Source: Brasenia schreberi (lineage: Eukaryota; Streptophyta; Magnoliopsida; Nymphaeales; Cabombaceae). Taken from it: DNA of 64,000 nt. The stretch spans positions 28,975,501 through 29,039,500 of the forward strand of contig JAYKKT010000090.1 of the NCBI GenBank assembly GCA_036023115.1, given 5' to 3'. Each line of letters starts with the position of its first letter. Positions within the stretch are counted from its first letter, which is position 1. Shown here in pieces: positions 47,340-60,095 of this stretch. The notes beneath the pieces were generated by a model. That model did not search any database. It was given only the letters and a program-made list of their open reading frames with translations, and had not been told where the DNA came from. The position numbers and the translations under genes are program-made.

Positions 47340-49195
47340 ATAGCATGAGAAACTGTCAAACTTGAAGCTTGATAAAAACTTAAGATATAACAATATAGGG
47401 ACAAGGCATAATGAGACAGAAACAAAGCTACTAGTCCCTTTGTGGCAACAGCCTACTGGGACAAAAGCAAATTTGGGGCATCACCATGTTCAACTTTCAT
47501 CCCATGGCCATTCTTCTACTCTTGAAATTTGGAAGACCAAACAAGTATTCTCAGAACTGAATTGAATTAGTCAGAAAATGACTCTCATCAACTGGTTCAG
47601 CCTGTTATTCTCTGATGTTTTTAGTTTTGTGATTAGTTTTGAAAGTGTTTAAATACTTTCATCCATTTCTTTCCAAATTGGACCATCCAATTCAGCCATT
47701 TTTCTTTGGGTCATTTTGAAAACATTGCTTAAAGCTAAAAAGCATATGTTCACTCCCTTGCCAATACTTTGCCAGACTCTTCTTATTCTAGCAAATTGTC
47801 TGTCCAAGACATTTTAGAATTTGCCTGCTTATTACAAAAATAGAGTGGACCTCCATGAACAAGATTTGATGGGAAACGGTAACTCATACACTCAGATTAA
47901 GTTGCTTGGAGCAGCAAAGTGGCATAAAGCAATCTAATTATACATTTTCCACCATATTGTTTACCCAATGAAGAATCAAGAGAACAACTGCGTATCATAA
48001 CTCCTAGCAGAGGCTCATAATGTGGGATGAAAAGAAGTAGAAGATGGCAGCACGAAGCCAGGAACGCTATGCATCAACTAAAATATATGAAACTGCATTG
48101 CATCATTAAGGAAGCAGACAATGATCAAGAAGAAGAGGGATACTGTAAATGCCAGTAGTGATGCCTCAAACAGCCAAAATGAACAAACCGGCGAACTAAT
48201 CTCTATACAAAAATTGGAGGAGAAAAACATCACAATGGTAAATGAAAGCACTACATGCACAAATCTGACAGATTAAGCACAATACGCAATAGAGAAAGGG
48301 AAAATACCAAACTGAAACCCAGAAAAGGAGGACAGCTAAATATGCAATTGTATTTGTGAAGGAAAACAGTAAAAGGACAAAGAAGAAGCAATGATGACGA
48401 TGATGATTGATGTGCAGACTACTCGGGCACAATCACTACACGGCATATACTACTCTATGCTAAATTCCAGAAGTCATAAATGAATCCATGTACCTAAGTT
48501 GCACAAAGAAAACCATTTCCAACTCTCTTCCATGGGAAAATACGATAGACTTATAGCAAATTTTCATCATAAATATCTTTATGCAGATGTAAATAAAGGA
48601 ACATCCATGTCTATAGACTCGAAGTAAAACTTCACTGCAGCCTAAACCAAATCTTAGAAATATGGGTTATCTGTGAAAGGAACACCCGTAATTCCATGAT
48701 AGTCATTGACACTGGAAATTTTCACAACCAGAACCAGTGCATCAGGAATCACAAATTATAATTCAGAACACGATTGCCCACATCCAAATCTGAAAAAACC
48801 CTGTAATTTCACTCAACGAAAACCAAAATCATACATACATCACAACGAAGATCCAAATGAAAAGCTTCGTCCAAGCAGCTACTTCATGCTACACTGAAAA
48901 AAGAATGGGAAAAAGAACTCCATTTTTTAACCGTCTCTCCCAATCCCACCATAAAATCCTTGAACTTCATTTTCCCTACAAGATCAAATTAATCCTTAAA
49001 GCCACTGTCGCCAGGTGTGAGAGAGAGGTTACCTACCCCTTCTCTCTTTCCCTTCTTCTAAGGCCCTTTCACAACGGTGGTGATGGTGGACGGTGGAAAG
49101 AAAGAAATCAGAGACCGAGAGAGAGAAACTCGAGAGCGAGAGAGAGCTTGGTAATTCCTCGCCAAGAGGCGAGACTAGAGACCGAGAGGGGGCAG
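47340..49195 (-). promoter_or_regulatory. Probable leader exon, leader intron and upstream region of borealin-like gene
   Basis: An acceptor-like CTACTTTAG precedes the coding exon at about 47330. Around 49030-49195 the minus strand is CT-rich with TTTCTTTCTTTCCACC, then GGGGTAG|GTAACC, a good donor. I therefore infer a non-coding first exon with a leader intron of about 1.7 kb. The transcription start is not visible. No other gene is recognised in 47340-49000. Confidence 0.4.
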
Positions 49196-49624
49196 TAGTT
49201 GCATGGACACGGGTACGGTACGGTATATGTGAATAAAAAAATTTATCTAAGGTACGAATACGGTACTATTAAAATATAAGCATTCTAATATATTTTATAT
49301 ATAATTAAAATTATATGAAATTAAATATGGTAATTCACAATTGACAACTATAAGAAAATAAATCATATCAAAACAAGAACACCCTCGAATAGGAGGCATG
49401 GGAACCACCCATCAGCACATATATACTTTTTTTTTTTAATATAGGCATCAGCACATATATACTTATTTTTTGAATACTAACGTAAATTCATATTATGAAA
49501 ATAGGGAACAACGTATTAGAGTAAGAACAAGTGCAAACATATCTAGGATATAAGCATGCTAATTTTTATTTAACACATGATTTTTTTATTTCATACTCTT
49601 TAGTGTTTGAATCTTATATCAAAC

Positions 49625-50340
49625 GGTTTTTCCTCCTATGCCAATTCACAAGTAATAATTTTTTCTCACGTTCAAAGGACATTCAACAAGCCAAATCGTC
49701 TATCGAATCCCCAAACACTTAGTATACAAGCCAAACTAAATATAAAACAACAAGTCAAGGGAGCGTGGAAAGTTGTAATTTATTCATAAGACATCTCTTC
49801 TATTTATAGAGGTATTTACAAGAGAGAGAGAGCTGATTTTACATAAGAGAGAGAGGGAGATCTTAAACGCTTATAGTAGTGTCGCTTCACTTCGTTTAGT
49901 CCATCGTATCCTTCCCTTCGTTCAGTTCTTTGCTCCTTTGTTCAGCTTGCTTTTGAGCTTCACTTTGTTAAGGCCTAAAATACCTTCGGTCAGTCAGTGA
50001 ATCAGTGAATATCTTCGGTGGGAGCGGATTTCTAAACCAACGACGATCCTATCCCACAGGATAAGGAGGATACGGAGGAGTCAGTCTTCTGTGGAGATCG
50101 AGGATCTGAAAGAGCAGAGCGGACAATTATGCCATTAGGAATCAGTCTTCTACAGAGGGAAAGCCTGTTACGAGTAAGCGGAGAGGAAAGATCTCCAGAG
50201 ATTCTTATCTCATTCCATTCCAGTAGCTCGATGTCGTTGGGAGTGTCCCCAACGGCTAGTTGTTGTAGCCGTTGGGAGGGAGATTGGCCCTAAGGGACCT
50301 AAGGGGCCCTACTAGCTCAGCCTCACTATTCCATTTAACA
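49625..50340 (-). repeat. Copia C 3' LTR (longer than its partner)
   Basis: Minus strand starts TGTTAAATGGAATAG. It matches 53831-54212 at both ends (AACAACAAGTCAAG; GGGAGTGTCCCCAACGGCTA) but carries about 350 extra bases at 49865-50225. Either this copy has an insertion or the 5' LTR has a deletion. Confidence 0.7.
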
Positions 50341-50349
50341 CTCTCTCAC

Positions 50350-53300
50350 TCAAACTTGTGGTGTATATACTGAAAGTTTGTTTGATAGAAACATAAATCT
50401 AGGGGTTGACAAGGATTTGGTGAAAAAATATGTCAACTATAGTATGAAAAAATATAGCACAAAGTTAATCTTTTTTCAAGCATTTCTCTTTAATATAGTG
50501 ATAGTTCATCTCAACATGCTTAGTTCTTTCATCAAAAGTATTATTTGAAGTAATGTACGTAGCGTTTTTGTTGTCACAAAACAATTTTGTTGAGCCCTCT
50601 AAGGTAACATTCATGTCTACTACGAGTTCAATGATCGAAGATATCTCAGTAATTATGGTGGCCATGGCCCTATATTATCATTGTGTAAATGATAAGACAC
50701 CTTTTGTTGCTCTTTGCATCTCTAAGAAATTAGAGAATCACCTAAAAACACACAAAATCTAGTGATGAAATATTTATCATTAACTTTCTCACCTGAGTCA
50801 GTGTAAGCAGTTAATTTAAAAGAAGATAATGAGGTTAGAATGATCTCATTTTTAAGTATATCCTTTATGTATCTTACAATTTGTATTACCACACTCATGT
50901 GTTCACTGGTGGCTTGTTGAAACGGGTTTGCCACATGTATTGCCTGTGCTATGTTTGATTGAGTGATAGTAAGATACATCAAGGCTCCTATCATCTATTT
51001 GTAAAGAGTGAGATCCTTTAACTTTTCTCTATCTGTAGTCCTTAGCTTTGTCCCCATTACCTCATACGTGCATACTTGTCATCTGTAAATCTTGACCCGT
51101 TAACAATATCACTAGTAAACTTTATTTGTGACATAAAGTAAAATATATTATTATGTGTTATTTCTATTCCCAAAACATAACTAAGAACTTTAAGATATTT
51201 CATTTTAAATTCTTTATGCAAATCTCTTTTTATTTGTAATATCATATTTTCATCACTTTCGCTCATGATCATATCATCTATATATAAGAGTAAAATCACA
51301 ATACATGCACCCATTTTTCTCGAGCAAGAGAGGAAATTTTGTGCATGCATAAAGTATCAAATCTATCAAACTAAGTCTTAGGAGCTTTTTTGAGTTCATA
51401 TAAAATCTTTTTTAGTTTAAGAACATAGTTACTTTGAACAACAAATCTTGGAAGGGGAGCAATATAGATTTCTTCACTAAGGTTTTCATTAAAAAAAAAC
51501 TAAAATACGAACAACAGTCATACGGGCAACTTGTGCAAATGTTTCTTCATAATCAACTCATATTCTTGGGAGTACCCCTTAGCCATAAGTCTTACTTTGT
51601 GCCTTTCAATATAACCATCCCTATGAGTTTTGACCTTATAAACCCATCTACAACCAATATTTTTTTTTGTTTCAGAACACTATCCCAAGTACAATTTCTT
51701 CCTAGAGTTTCTAATTCAGCATCAATAGTTGTCCTCTATTCTAAGTTATTTTTTTGCTTGTTCATAATGATTGGGTTTAATAATACTCAATATGATAGCT
51801 ATGTGATTTCTATGTCGTGGTTGAAATGATTCATAAGATAAATCTTTGTGGGAGTTTTATGATTTTTTTTGTTAGGAGTATTATCATTTTCTTTATTCCT
51901 TCTTAAATAATGATGTTCAAAGGATCTTAACACATGTTCTCCGGTTTTAAGGTTTCTAGATTTATCTTCTAGTAGCATGCTATCTTCTTGTACTTTTTCA
52001 TTCTCATCTAACCTTTCATATAATATTTCATCTAAAAATGTATAACTTTCTTATGTGTTTTGAGATTCATTTTCATAGTAACACTCATCTTTAATGAAAT
52101 TAACATCTCTAGACACATATAGTTTATCTTCTTTTGGATCATAATACCTATACCCATTTTTATCAATATCATACCCAAGAAACACACACTTAATGATCTT
52201 GAAACTTAACTTATCATTTTTATCGGTATAAATATAATATTTATACAAAAAAACTTTCAATCGATCATAACTAGTTTTATTAAAAAATAATTTTTTATAG
52301 GAGAACAATTTTCAAATTTGGATGATGACATTTTATTTATCAATGTGCTCCAATTTTTTATGCCAAAGCCCAAAATCATTACAAGTCATCCCACAAGTTA
52401 TAAAATTTAACATAACCAAATTATCCATTACATAGAGACCTCCTTCTCTGTTTCCTTGCCCAAACACCTTCTTCGACATATGGTTATGTACTATTAATCC
52501 ATTTTGTGAGAAGGTAATAATACAATCATTATCATAAATTTAAGAAATTTTGAGAAGATTAAAATTTAATTTTCATATAAAACATACTTGGGGTGTTTTT
52601 AAAGAGATTACTTTCTAAATTTTTAATTTCTTTAACATCAAGTTTATTTACATCGGTTGTAAATACTTCTGCTCTAGCTTGTGTGCATTTGTCTCTAACA
52701 ATTTATATTCTTTAGTCATACGAAAAGAAGCACCGAAATCTAAAAACCACGACATACCTTGACCTTTGAAAGAAGATGATAGTGTTGACCCGGAGATGTT
52801 TGCCTTTTCTTTAAGCATTTCTTCAATATAAGCATTCATATTTGATGGTAACACTTTCTCCTTGTGATCAATGGCAACAACATGAGAGAACTTCCTCAAT
52901 AATAGAGGACACAAATTTTTTGTACCCATTTTCATTGCAATAATAGCAAATTGTTCTCTTATTGGGCCAAGGCACTACATTATTACTGATTTGTCTATTG
53001 TCTTCACTAGCTTTTAAATGTAGATGTTTGTAGTTTTTCAAATAATTTTTGGGTTCAAACGTAAAAAAAATCACTCATTTTTAGTCTCTAATATTCTTCA
53101 ATCTAGTTTTCTCCATAACTAAATCAACCAAAATCTCATAGCTTTGGGATCTTGATTTTCTATGAATCAAGTTTGATCTAATGTTTTTAAACTCATCTCT
53201 CAATCTTCTTATAAACAATAAAAAATATTGGTTATGAATATACTCTTGAAACTCATTCATACGTTAAAGTTTTTCAAATTTGTCAAAGCTCTTAAGTTGG

Positions 53301-53600
53301 TTCCAAAAGTCAAAAAACACATTATTATAATTCCTAATGCTCATGGAACCTTGTTTGAGTATTATCATTTTTTCTTTTAAGTTTATTTGAAAGACAAAAT
53401 AGTCTTGAGAATGAGTTTTTTTAATGTATTCCCAAGTTTTAAAAGCATTGTCGAACGTACTAATCTGACTACGAAGCTTCTCTTCCACATTTTGGTGTTA
53501 TACTTCTCACATTTTTTCAATTCTTGTTTGTCTCTTTTATAATTTGAGAAAATCATCATCACATTCTTCCTCTATCCATTTGGGTTCTTTGATGGTACTA
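50350..53600 (-). pseudogene. Copia C gag-pol remnants
   Basis: Gag: SFDNAFKTWEYIKKTHSQDY at about 53400-53450 with INLKEKMIILKQGSMSIRNY. Zinc-knuckle remnant ICYYCNENGY. Protease: SWFLDFGASFRMT. Post-integrase: KCVFLGYDIDKNGYRYYDPK and DKLYVSRDVNF at 52070-52210. RT: LLLYIDDMIMSESDENMI and YVLGIEITHNN. RNase H: MIGALMYLTITQSNIAQAIH, FCDNKNATYI and DERTKHVEMNYHYIKEK. The integrase core is mostly deleted. Confidence 0.85.
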
Positions 53601-53830
53601 TCAATATAATATCAATAGTCTTTGAAAATAAAATATTTTTTTATGATTCATGCTCAACTTGTATAAGAGTTGGGCACCAAAAAGCAACGAAAACTCTCGC
53701 TTTTCTCTTTCATTCTTCTTAATAATAATAGAAAAGATGAAGAGTACCTTAATTCAAACGATTTTCAAATTTTGAGGATTGACACGAATCTAAATGTAGT
53801 TTTAATCGAACTCTTTTGGCTATAATACCA

Positions 53831-54212
53831 TGTAAAAATATTACCAATATCTCGTAAAAGTAATCCATAAACTCAAACACAAACTATCCCGAAGGATCTT
53901 CAACAAGCCAAATCGCCAATCGAATCACCAAACACTTGGTATATAAGTTAAATCAAATATCAAACAACAAGTCAAGAGAGCATGAAAAACTCTAATTTAT
54001 TCATTACATCTCCTCTATTTATATAAGTATTTATAAGAGAGAGAGAGTTGATTTTATATATGAGAGAGGGAGATCTGCTCCCAATGACTACAACAACTAG
54101 CCATTGGGAGTGTCCCCAACGGCTAGTTGTTGTAGACGTTGGGAGGAGGACCGACCCTTGAGGCCCAGTCCCCAAGGACCTGCTGGGCCAACCCCACTAT
54201 TACATTTTAACA
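53831..54212 (-). repeat. Copia C 5' LTR with internal hairpin
   Basis: 382 bp, TG...CA on the minus strand. Positions 54078-54155 hold an imperfect inverted repeat: CTCCCAATGACTACAACAAC TAGCC on one side and GGCTAGTTGTTGTAGACGTT GGGAG on the other, with a loop of about 10-20 bases. Confidence 0.8.
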
Positions 54213-54333
54213 GTTAACCCATTTTAATATGGGTTGATATGATCTATTTTTATAAAATAAATGTGGTACTTGGTATATACTCGGTATGAGTATACTACCT
54301 TAAGTGACGTACCCATGCTTAAAAGAGGGGCAG

Positions 54334-55439
54334 AATTGAGAGAGTGGCATCCTCTTTCTCTAAGAGAATAAGATACATGAGCATCCAATTTTGTTTGCTA
54401 AGATATTTGAGTTGGGTTCTCATATTCGGTTATTGTATAAGTATCTATCCTAGATTTTTCCTTTCACCATTTTAACAAACAAAATGCTCGATAATCATTT
54501 CATTGGCCGACCATAAGCATAAAACAAATTCAATTGAGCATAAACCAAGCTTAATAAACTGCACTTAACATCATTGCAGACACAAACATATTTAGCCCAA
54601 TTAACGGGAAAAATGAAAGAATTTGTGAAATTTCACCTAAAACGATCGAAGCGTGCCAAATAGCTACAAGATTATAACCCCCCAAAAAAAGAAAAATAAA
54701 TTGATTAAAACTTTCATTTGTAATTCCCAATTAACTAAAAACCCCAAAATTTTATAGCTAGTGAAAAATAAAGATCTCAATCCATGCCCCCATTGCTCTT
54801 CCCTTAAAACCATTGGGATACATTTCATTCAAAATCAATTTTAAGTCGAGAAAATCCATTTTACGAAGGATAAAAAAGGATCAATCTTCTGAACCACAAA
54901 GAAACGACCTCTTCAACAAAACAATGAAAGAGAGATATCCACACCTTAGAGTTGAATGACACAAGCCACCAACAGCCGATGCCCCATGCAAATGTAAAAA
55001 GTGTTTGTGTAAGTTGGATTTGAACATTTTGGGTTTGAGTATACTCTATTGATTTAATTTTCATGTTGCACACTTTTTTTATAAAAACACCAAAATTACC
55101 CCTCATATAAATACTCTCCCCACACACAATTCCAATATTTCTCTCTCCTCTCCCACCTAATTTCGACAAGGGTCTATCTCGCTGGATCTCTTTGCTCTAA
55201 TGATGGATGTCTCATTTACTGTTATTGCATTCTTAACAACTCAACATTATTATGAATTTGATTGAAGAAAAAGAAGGAAGAATAAGTTCAAAGTAAAACA
55301 AATCAATAATAAGAAAAAGAAGAACAACAACAATAAACAATAAGAATGAAGAATAAAAAAGAAAATCAAGAAACAACAAAAAAATAAAAAATTAGGTCAA
55401 GGTTATGACTCAAGACACACGTCAATCGCGTCTCTCCAA
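54334..55439. other. Intergenic, no gene seen
   Basis: AT-rich, with A-rich runs around 55260-55390. It contains CT-rich leader-like sequence at 55130-55200 but no coding exon. Confidence 0.45.
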
Positions 55440-56390
55440 CATGAGAGACACACATGTGTTGCATCTCTCTCATAAAAAACTTGACTTAGTTTTTTCATTT
55501 TGATTCCAGTCGAAAATGAAATCACTAAATCAAATCATCGAAATACTAAACAAATCATTAAAAGCCTCTTCGAATAGACCCCCTTCTCCCTTTTCTTCTT
55601 CTTCTTCTTCTTTTTAAGCACTATAAGATGGTGAATGGTTCAATATAATGTATTGGATCGAGTTTCAAGCCATAGATCACTAAAAAATGGTATGGGATTA
55701 TTGATGGTAAGGAGAAAACTGGGAGAAGAAGATAGATAGAGGAGAGAGAGATTTCCAGACATCAAGGATAACGAGATAATTTACGAAATTTAGCATGGTC
55801 AAAAAGTGTGCATATAATTCTATTTCTCTTTTGGTACACAAAGGGAGAGAAGAGAGAGAGGTGTTACCTACTCCTCTCTTTTCCATCTTCTTAGTCCCCT
55901 TTCACTCCCTCCTTTATAACAGTGGCATTGGTGGTCGATGGAAAGAAAGAAACCAGAGAGCGAGGGAGAGAGACTGGTGATTCCTTACAAGAGGCAAGAG
56001 TAGAGACCGAGAGACACGTGTGTCGAGTCTCTTTCATCGACAACTTAACTTCGTTTTTTCATTTTTATTATGTCTTAAGATGAAATCAATACATCAAATC
56101 AATGAAATACCCCAACAAATTGCTAAAATCTCTTCAAATCGACCCCCTTCTCTTTTTTTGTCTTATTCTTTTTTCTTTTTTCGATCGGATTCAAAACACT
56201 ATAGGATAGTGGATGGTTCAATATCATGCATTGGATTCAATTTCACGCTGTTGATCACCGGGAAAATGGTATGGGATGATCGATGATAAGGGAGAAAACT
56301 GGGAGAGGAAGAGAGAGGTGAGAGAATTTTTGGGGTATAGGAGTAATTTTTAGAATTTGGCATGAGCAAGACTAAAATTATGATCAAAAG
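55440..56390. repeat. Local duplication including copy of borealin-like leader
   Basis: 55440-55760 and 56020-56340 are diverged copies of one another (ACTATAAGATGGTGAATGG at 55620 versus ACTATAGGATAGTGGATGG at 56198, about 578 bp apart). Between them, 55840-56010 matches 49010-49190: GTTACCTACTCCTCTC, ATGGAAAGAAAGAAACCAGA, GTGATTCCTTACAAGAGGC and AGAGACCGAGAG. The shared part covers the inferred first exon and donor of the borealin-like gene on the minus strand. Confidence 0.75.
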
Positions 56391-57702
56391 GCTCTCACGA
56401 AGTTGTTCCATTCATTTGCAAGAATCTCAAGACTAACAAAGAAAGTACATGCAAGCCTCTCACTAATGAACACTAATTTGTGGCATGATCTTTTTAAAGA
56501 TTTCAACTATTCAATCTTTAAGATGAATGATTGAGATCTTTAAAAAAAAATATTATTTAATATATTTATTATACTTAAAAATGACTAAGATAATTAAAAC
56601 AGTGAATTCTAATCATTAATTTTGTTGATCAAACAATTAAGATCTTTTAGAATGTTTAAACATAGAAGCATTTGTGCATCTACCATGTTCTCTACATATC
56701 AATCGGCAAATAAGTCAACATTTGTATTTGAATATTAAAATCTGGATTTAGGTGGACCCGAACCAAGTTCATGTAGCTCGATTGACTCATTGTTTACATG
56801 AAAGGTGCTCAATTTATATGTGCTCACCCATTTTATTATCTATGCACTTTTTTTACTATGATTCTAATTTTGTTCATATTAGAATTTGAAGATTACCTCG
56901 TGTTCTTGACCATGTGAAAGTTTCTCGTACTACATATTCTCATCTTACTGTTGATCGTCTCAACCATTTTTTCGGTGACTCACAACTTGAAGCTCGATCT
57001 ATGATACTGAACCATCCAACGTCTCATAGTGCTTCAAATCCTATTGAAAAAGAAGGAAAAAAAAAGAAAAACAGAGAAAAGGAAAGAAGGAGCCCACTCG
57101 AAGAAGGTTTAAGTGATTTGGCTTGGTATTTCGCTAATCTGATGTATTAATTTTATTTTTGACTAGAATCAAATCAGAAATACGATATCAAGTTCCCCAC
57201 TTGAGATGCAGTATGAGGGTATCTCCCTAAAAGAGTGACATGCCTTAGTCATGTCCCTCTTTATAATGAAGATGCGCTGATGCCACATCTCGAGTTTAGG
57301 ACTTGATTTTGGTTTTATTTTTTTATATGTTTTTATTTATTTTTTTATTCTTAGTGTCGTTGTTTTCTCTTGTTATTAAATTAAATTTTTTTATTTTATT
57401 TCATTGCTACGAGTTGTTCGGGTGTAAAAATGCTAAAAAGGAATGATTTTTTTTGTTGTTGTGAGATTTATAAAAGTACGGGTTGTTCAGGCCTTAAAAA
57501 AATGATAAAAACGAATGAAACGTCGACACTCACTATATCGAGGTGGGAGTGGATAGAGAAAGTGTTCGAGAGGTAATTTCGGTATTAAAAAAGATGTGTC
57601 ATTGGTAAAAAGGTTGGGCGACCAGTCATCCTTTAATTATTTTAGTTTTTTGGCGGCATGAACATTTGAATTTTCGAAAAAAAGGATCTATACTTCCTTC
57701 TC
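56391..57702. other. Upstream region of PPR gene
   Basis: AT-rich. An ORF at 56914-57150 (MKVSRTTYSHLTVDRLNHFF) has no family I recognise. A near-repeat GAGTTGTTCGGGTGTAAAAA / GGGTTGTTCAGGCCTTAAAA lies at 57412 and 57481. Confidence 0.45.
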
Positions 57703-59870
57703 ATGAAAGATGTGAAAATCATACGGCGTCTACTTGACTCGTCTAGTGCTCTCACGACGACCTTCCGATGGATTTCTTCGTTTCCTTGCCATACTCTTCT
57801 GCAAAAAGCCAGACCAGACACCACCCACTTCGCGGATTCAAGCCAGCAATTGGTTTCCCTCGACGCCGGAGATTTTGCGATATACAACCAACCGGAGAGA
57901 GTGCTTTCCCACTTCTTCGAGGCTCGAAGGAAAGGACTTCCGGTTGACGAGCTTCAATTAGTCCGTGCATTTAAATTTTGTTCGTCGCTTCAGGCGATCA
58001 ATGAAGGCCAGCAAATCCATTCTTTCGTGTCCAAGGCAGGCTTCGAGTTGAATCTCTATGTTAGAAATGGATTGATCAATCTGTATGCGAAATGTGGAAG
58101 GATCAATGTTGCTCATCGCATTTTCGAGTTGGGTTTTCCATTGGATTTGGCTTCGCGGAACACGATGATCTGTGGCTACGTGAAATTGGGAAGGATAGAG
58201 GTGTAAGGGTACTGTCTGATGAAATGCCTAAACGAGATTGCGTCTCATGGACGACCATGATTATAGGTCCTGATCAGAACGCTAACCCTGCAAGCGCTCT
58301 CTCTCTCTGTTTAGGCAAATGTGGAATGATAAGATAATGCCAAATGAGGTTACTCTAGCAAGCTTGCTCTCTGCTTTCTCGCGAATTGCTGCCGTCTACA
58401 GCGGAAGAACAGTACATGCCACCATTGTTAAGTCGGGATTTGAGTTCCAGGTGCTGGTTGTGACAAATATGATTAATATGTACGTGAAGTTTTCAAGATT
58501 GGATGATGCTCAAAGATGATTCGATATGATCCCTAGTTGGAATATTGTTACTTTGAATGTAATGTTGAATGGCTATGTGAAATCAGGATACATGGATGAT
58601 GCAGAGAGTTTCTTTATGAATATGCTCGAAAGGGATGTTGTTTCTTGGAGTGTGTTAATTGAAGGATTCTTGCATGTAGGCCAATTTGAGAAAGCATGGC
58701 TGTTCTACTGCTGGATGCAGCTAAACCATGTGAGACCTAACGAAGTTACAATCACTAATCTGCTTTCTGCCTGTGGCGACTCACGGTTTCTGTTTGAAGG
58801 GCGGCAACTCCATGGCTTCGTCATAAAGAGGGGCTCGATTCGCATGACTTTATTCATACTACAATAGTCCACATATATGCAGCCTGCGGCCTAATAGACC
58901 TAGCTCACCAGCAATTCATTAGTAGCGCACATCATAACATTTCTTCTTCAAATGCTCTTATTGCTGGTTATGTCAAAAACAACATGATTGATGAAGCTCG
59001 CCGGCTGTTCGATTCAACACTGAACAAAGATTGTGTCTCTTGGAGCTCCATGATATCTGGATATGCCCAAAATGGTCAGTATGAAATGGCATTACAACTG
59101 TCCTATGATATGCATAGACTAGATGTTCAGCCTAATGAAATCACTCTTGTTAGTGTTCTTTCGGCAATCTCCAATTCTGGTGCCCTCCAACAAGGGATTT
59201 GGATCCATGATTGTATACACAGGAACTCAATCACATTGAATGATAACTTAAGCGCAGGCCTAATCGATATGTATGGTAAGTGTGGGAGCATTAAGAATGC
59301 TTTGGATCTTTTCCATTACATACGTAACAAGTCTGCTTCAACATCTCCATGGAATGCTATAATCAATGGGCTGTTGATGCGCGGCTATTCCCCTGAATCA
59401 CTATCTTTTAAGACTTGCAGAAGACTGGCATCAAACCTAATTCCACAACTTTTATTGGCATCTTGTCTGCATGCTGTCATGCCTGTCTGGTGGATCTGGG
59501 TGAGTGGTACTTCAATTGCCTGATGAAGCAGTATAACATTGAGCCAAACATCAAGCACTATGGTTGCATAGCTGACCTGTTAGGCCGAGCAGGGCGGCTG
59601 GAAGATGCAGAGAACCTGATAAAAAACATGCCAATGCAAGCTGATGTTATCTGGGGGACCTTGTTGGCTGCATGCAGGATTCATGGGAATGTGGGTATGG
59701 GAGAAAGGGTAGCAAAGTGTTTGGTTGACTTACAGCCTGATCATGGAGGTAGAGTCCTCTTATCTAATATTTACGCCAGAGAAGGAAGGTGGGACGACAT
59801 GCTCGGAACCAGAACAGCTATGAGAAGGAAGGGGGTCAAGAAATTGGCTGGATACAATGGCGTGCTGTGA
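57703..59870 (+). pseudogene. PLS-class PPR protein, MEF18-like, broken
   Basis: About 720 codons of pentatricopeptide repeats with an E-type end, no introns. Wording and repeat order resemble Arabidopsis At5g19020 (MEF18), a mitochondrial RNA editing factor. Examples: GQQIHSFVSKAGFELNLYVR, PKRDCVSWTTMI, NVMLNGYVKSGYMDDAESFF, RNALIAGFVKN-like SSNALIAGYVKNNMIDEARR, IKHYGCIADLLGRAGRLEDA, GGRVLLSNIYAREGRWDD, and end YNGVL. Lesions: frameshift near 58200, TGA at 58517-58519, frameshift near 58830 and frameshift near 59405. Each frame picks up the expected next repeat. With four disruptions in 2.2 kb it is probably a pseudogene of an otherwise single-exon gene. No DYW domain, as in MEF18. Confidence 0.85.
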
Positions 59871-59924
59871 TAAGGTGAAGATGTAAAGAGTAGATTGGTT
59901 TAGCACCAAGGGGTTGGCATACTG

Positions 59925-60095
59925 GGTGGGGATCACTCACAGCTAGGACGGCACTCATGAGTTCGATTAAACACTAGAGTTGTCCTCTATACTTACACCC
60001 AGCAGAGGCACGGTGGCGAGAGCCCTACCCTAGGGTCTTATGTTGTCGAGGGTGTGACCATCGCATGCTAGTTGCTATTTCCCCTGGTAACATTT
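59925..60095 (+). repeat. SINE-like copy, family 4
   Basis: GGGGTTGGCATACTGGG fits a pol III A box and CATGAGTTCGATTAAACAC a B box about 40 bases later. A further body extends to a GTGTGACC end. It lies 55 bases after the PPR stop. Confidence 0.5.

Larger units (their letters stand above)
49625..54212 (-). mobile_element. Copia C, decayed, minus strand
   Basis: The 5' LTR is 53831-54212 and a related 3' LTR ends at 50340. A primer-binding-site-like TGGTATTATAGCC follows the 5' LTR on the minus strand (53818-53830). A purine-rich tract (GTTTGAGTGAGAGAG on minus) precedes the 3' LTR. All pol domains are traceable but with stops and gaps, so inactive. The left LTR edge is approximate. It lies within the hAT-like element upstream of the borealin-like gene. 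Confidence 0.85.
49196..54325. mobile_element. Probable non-autonomous hAT-like element split by a Copia
   Basis: Left end TAGTTGCATGGACACGGG and right end (reverse complement) CTTTTAAGCATGGGTACG share GCATGG plus GGGTACG. Flanks GGGGGCAG (49188-49195) and AGGGGCAG (54326-54333) agree at 7 of 8 bases. Both end regions have GGTACGG/GGTAC subterminal words. The element's own sequence is only 49196 to about 49625 and 54213-54325; everything between is Copia. No transposase. Ends are imperfect, so class assignment is tentative. Confidence 0.5.

Noticed and set aside
56914..57150. 78-codon ORF MKVSRTTYSHLTVDRLNHFF
   Set aside because: Ends in Lys-rich low complexity, has no recognised family and no neighbouring exon. 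Left as unclassified.
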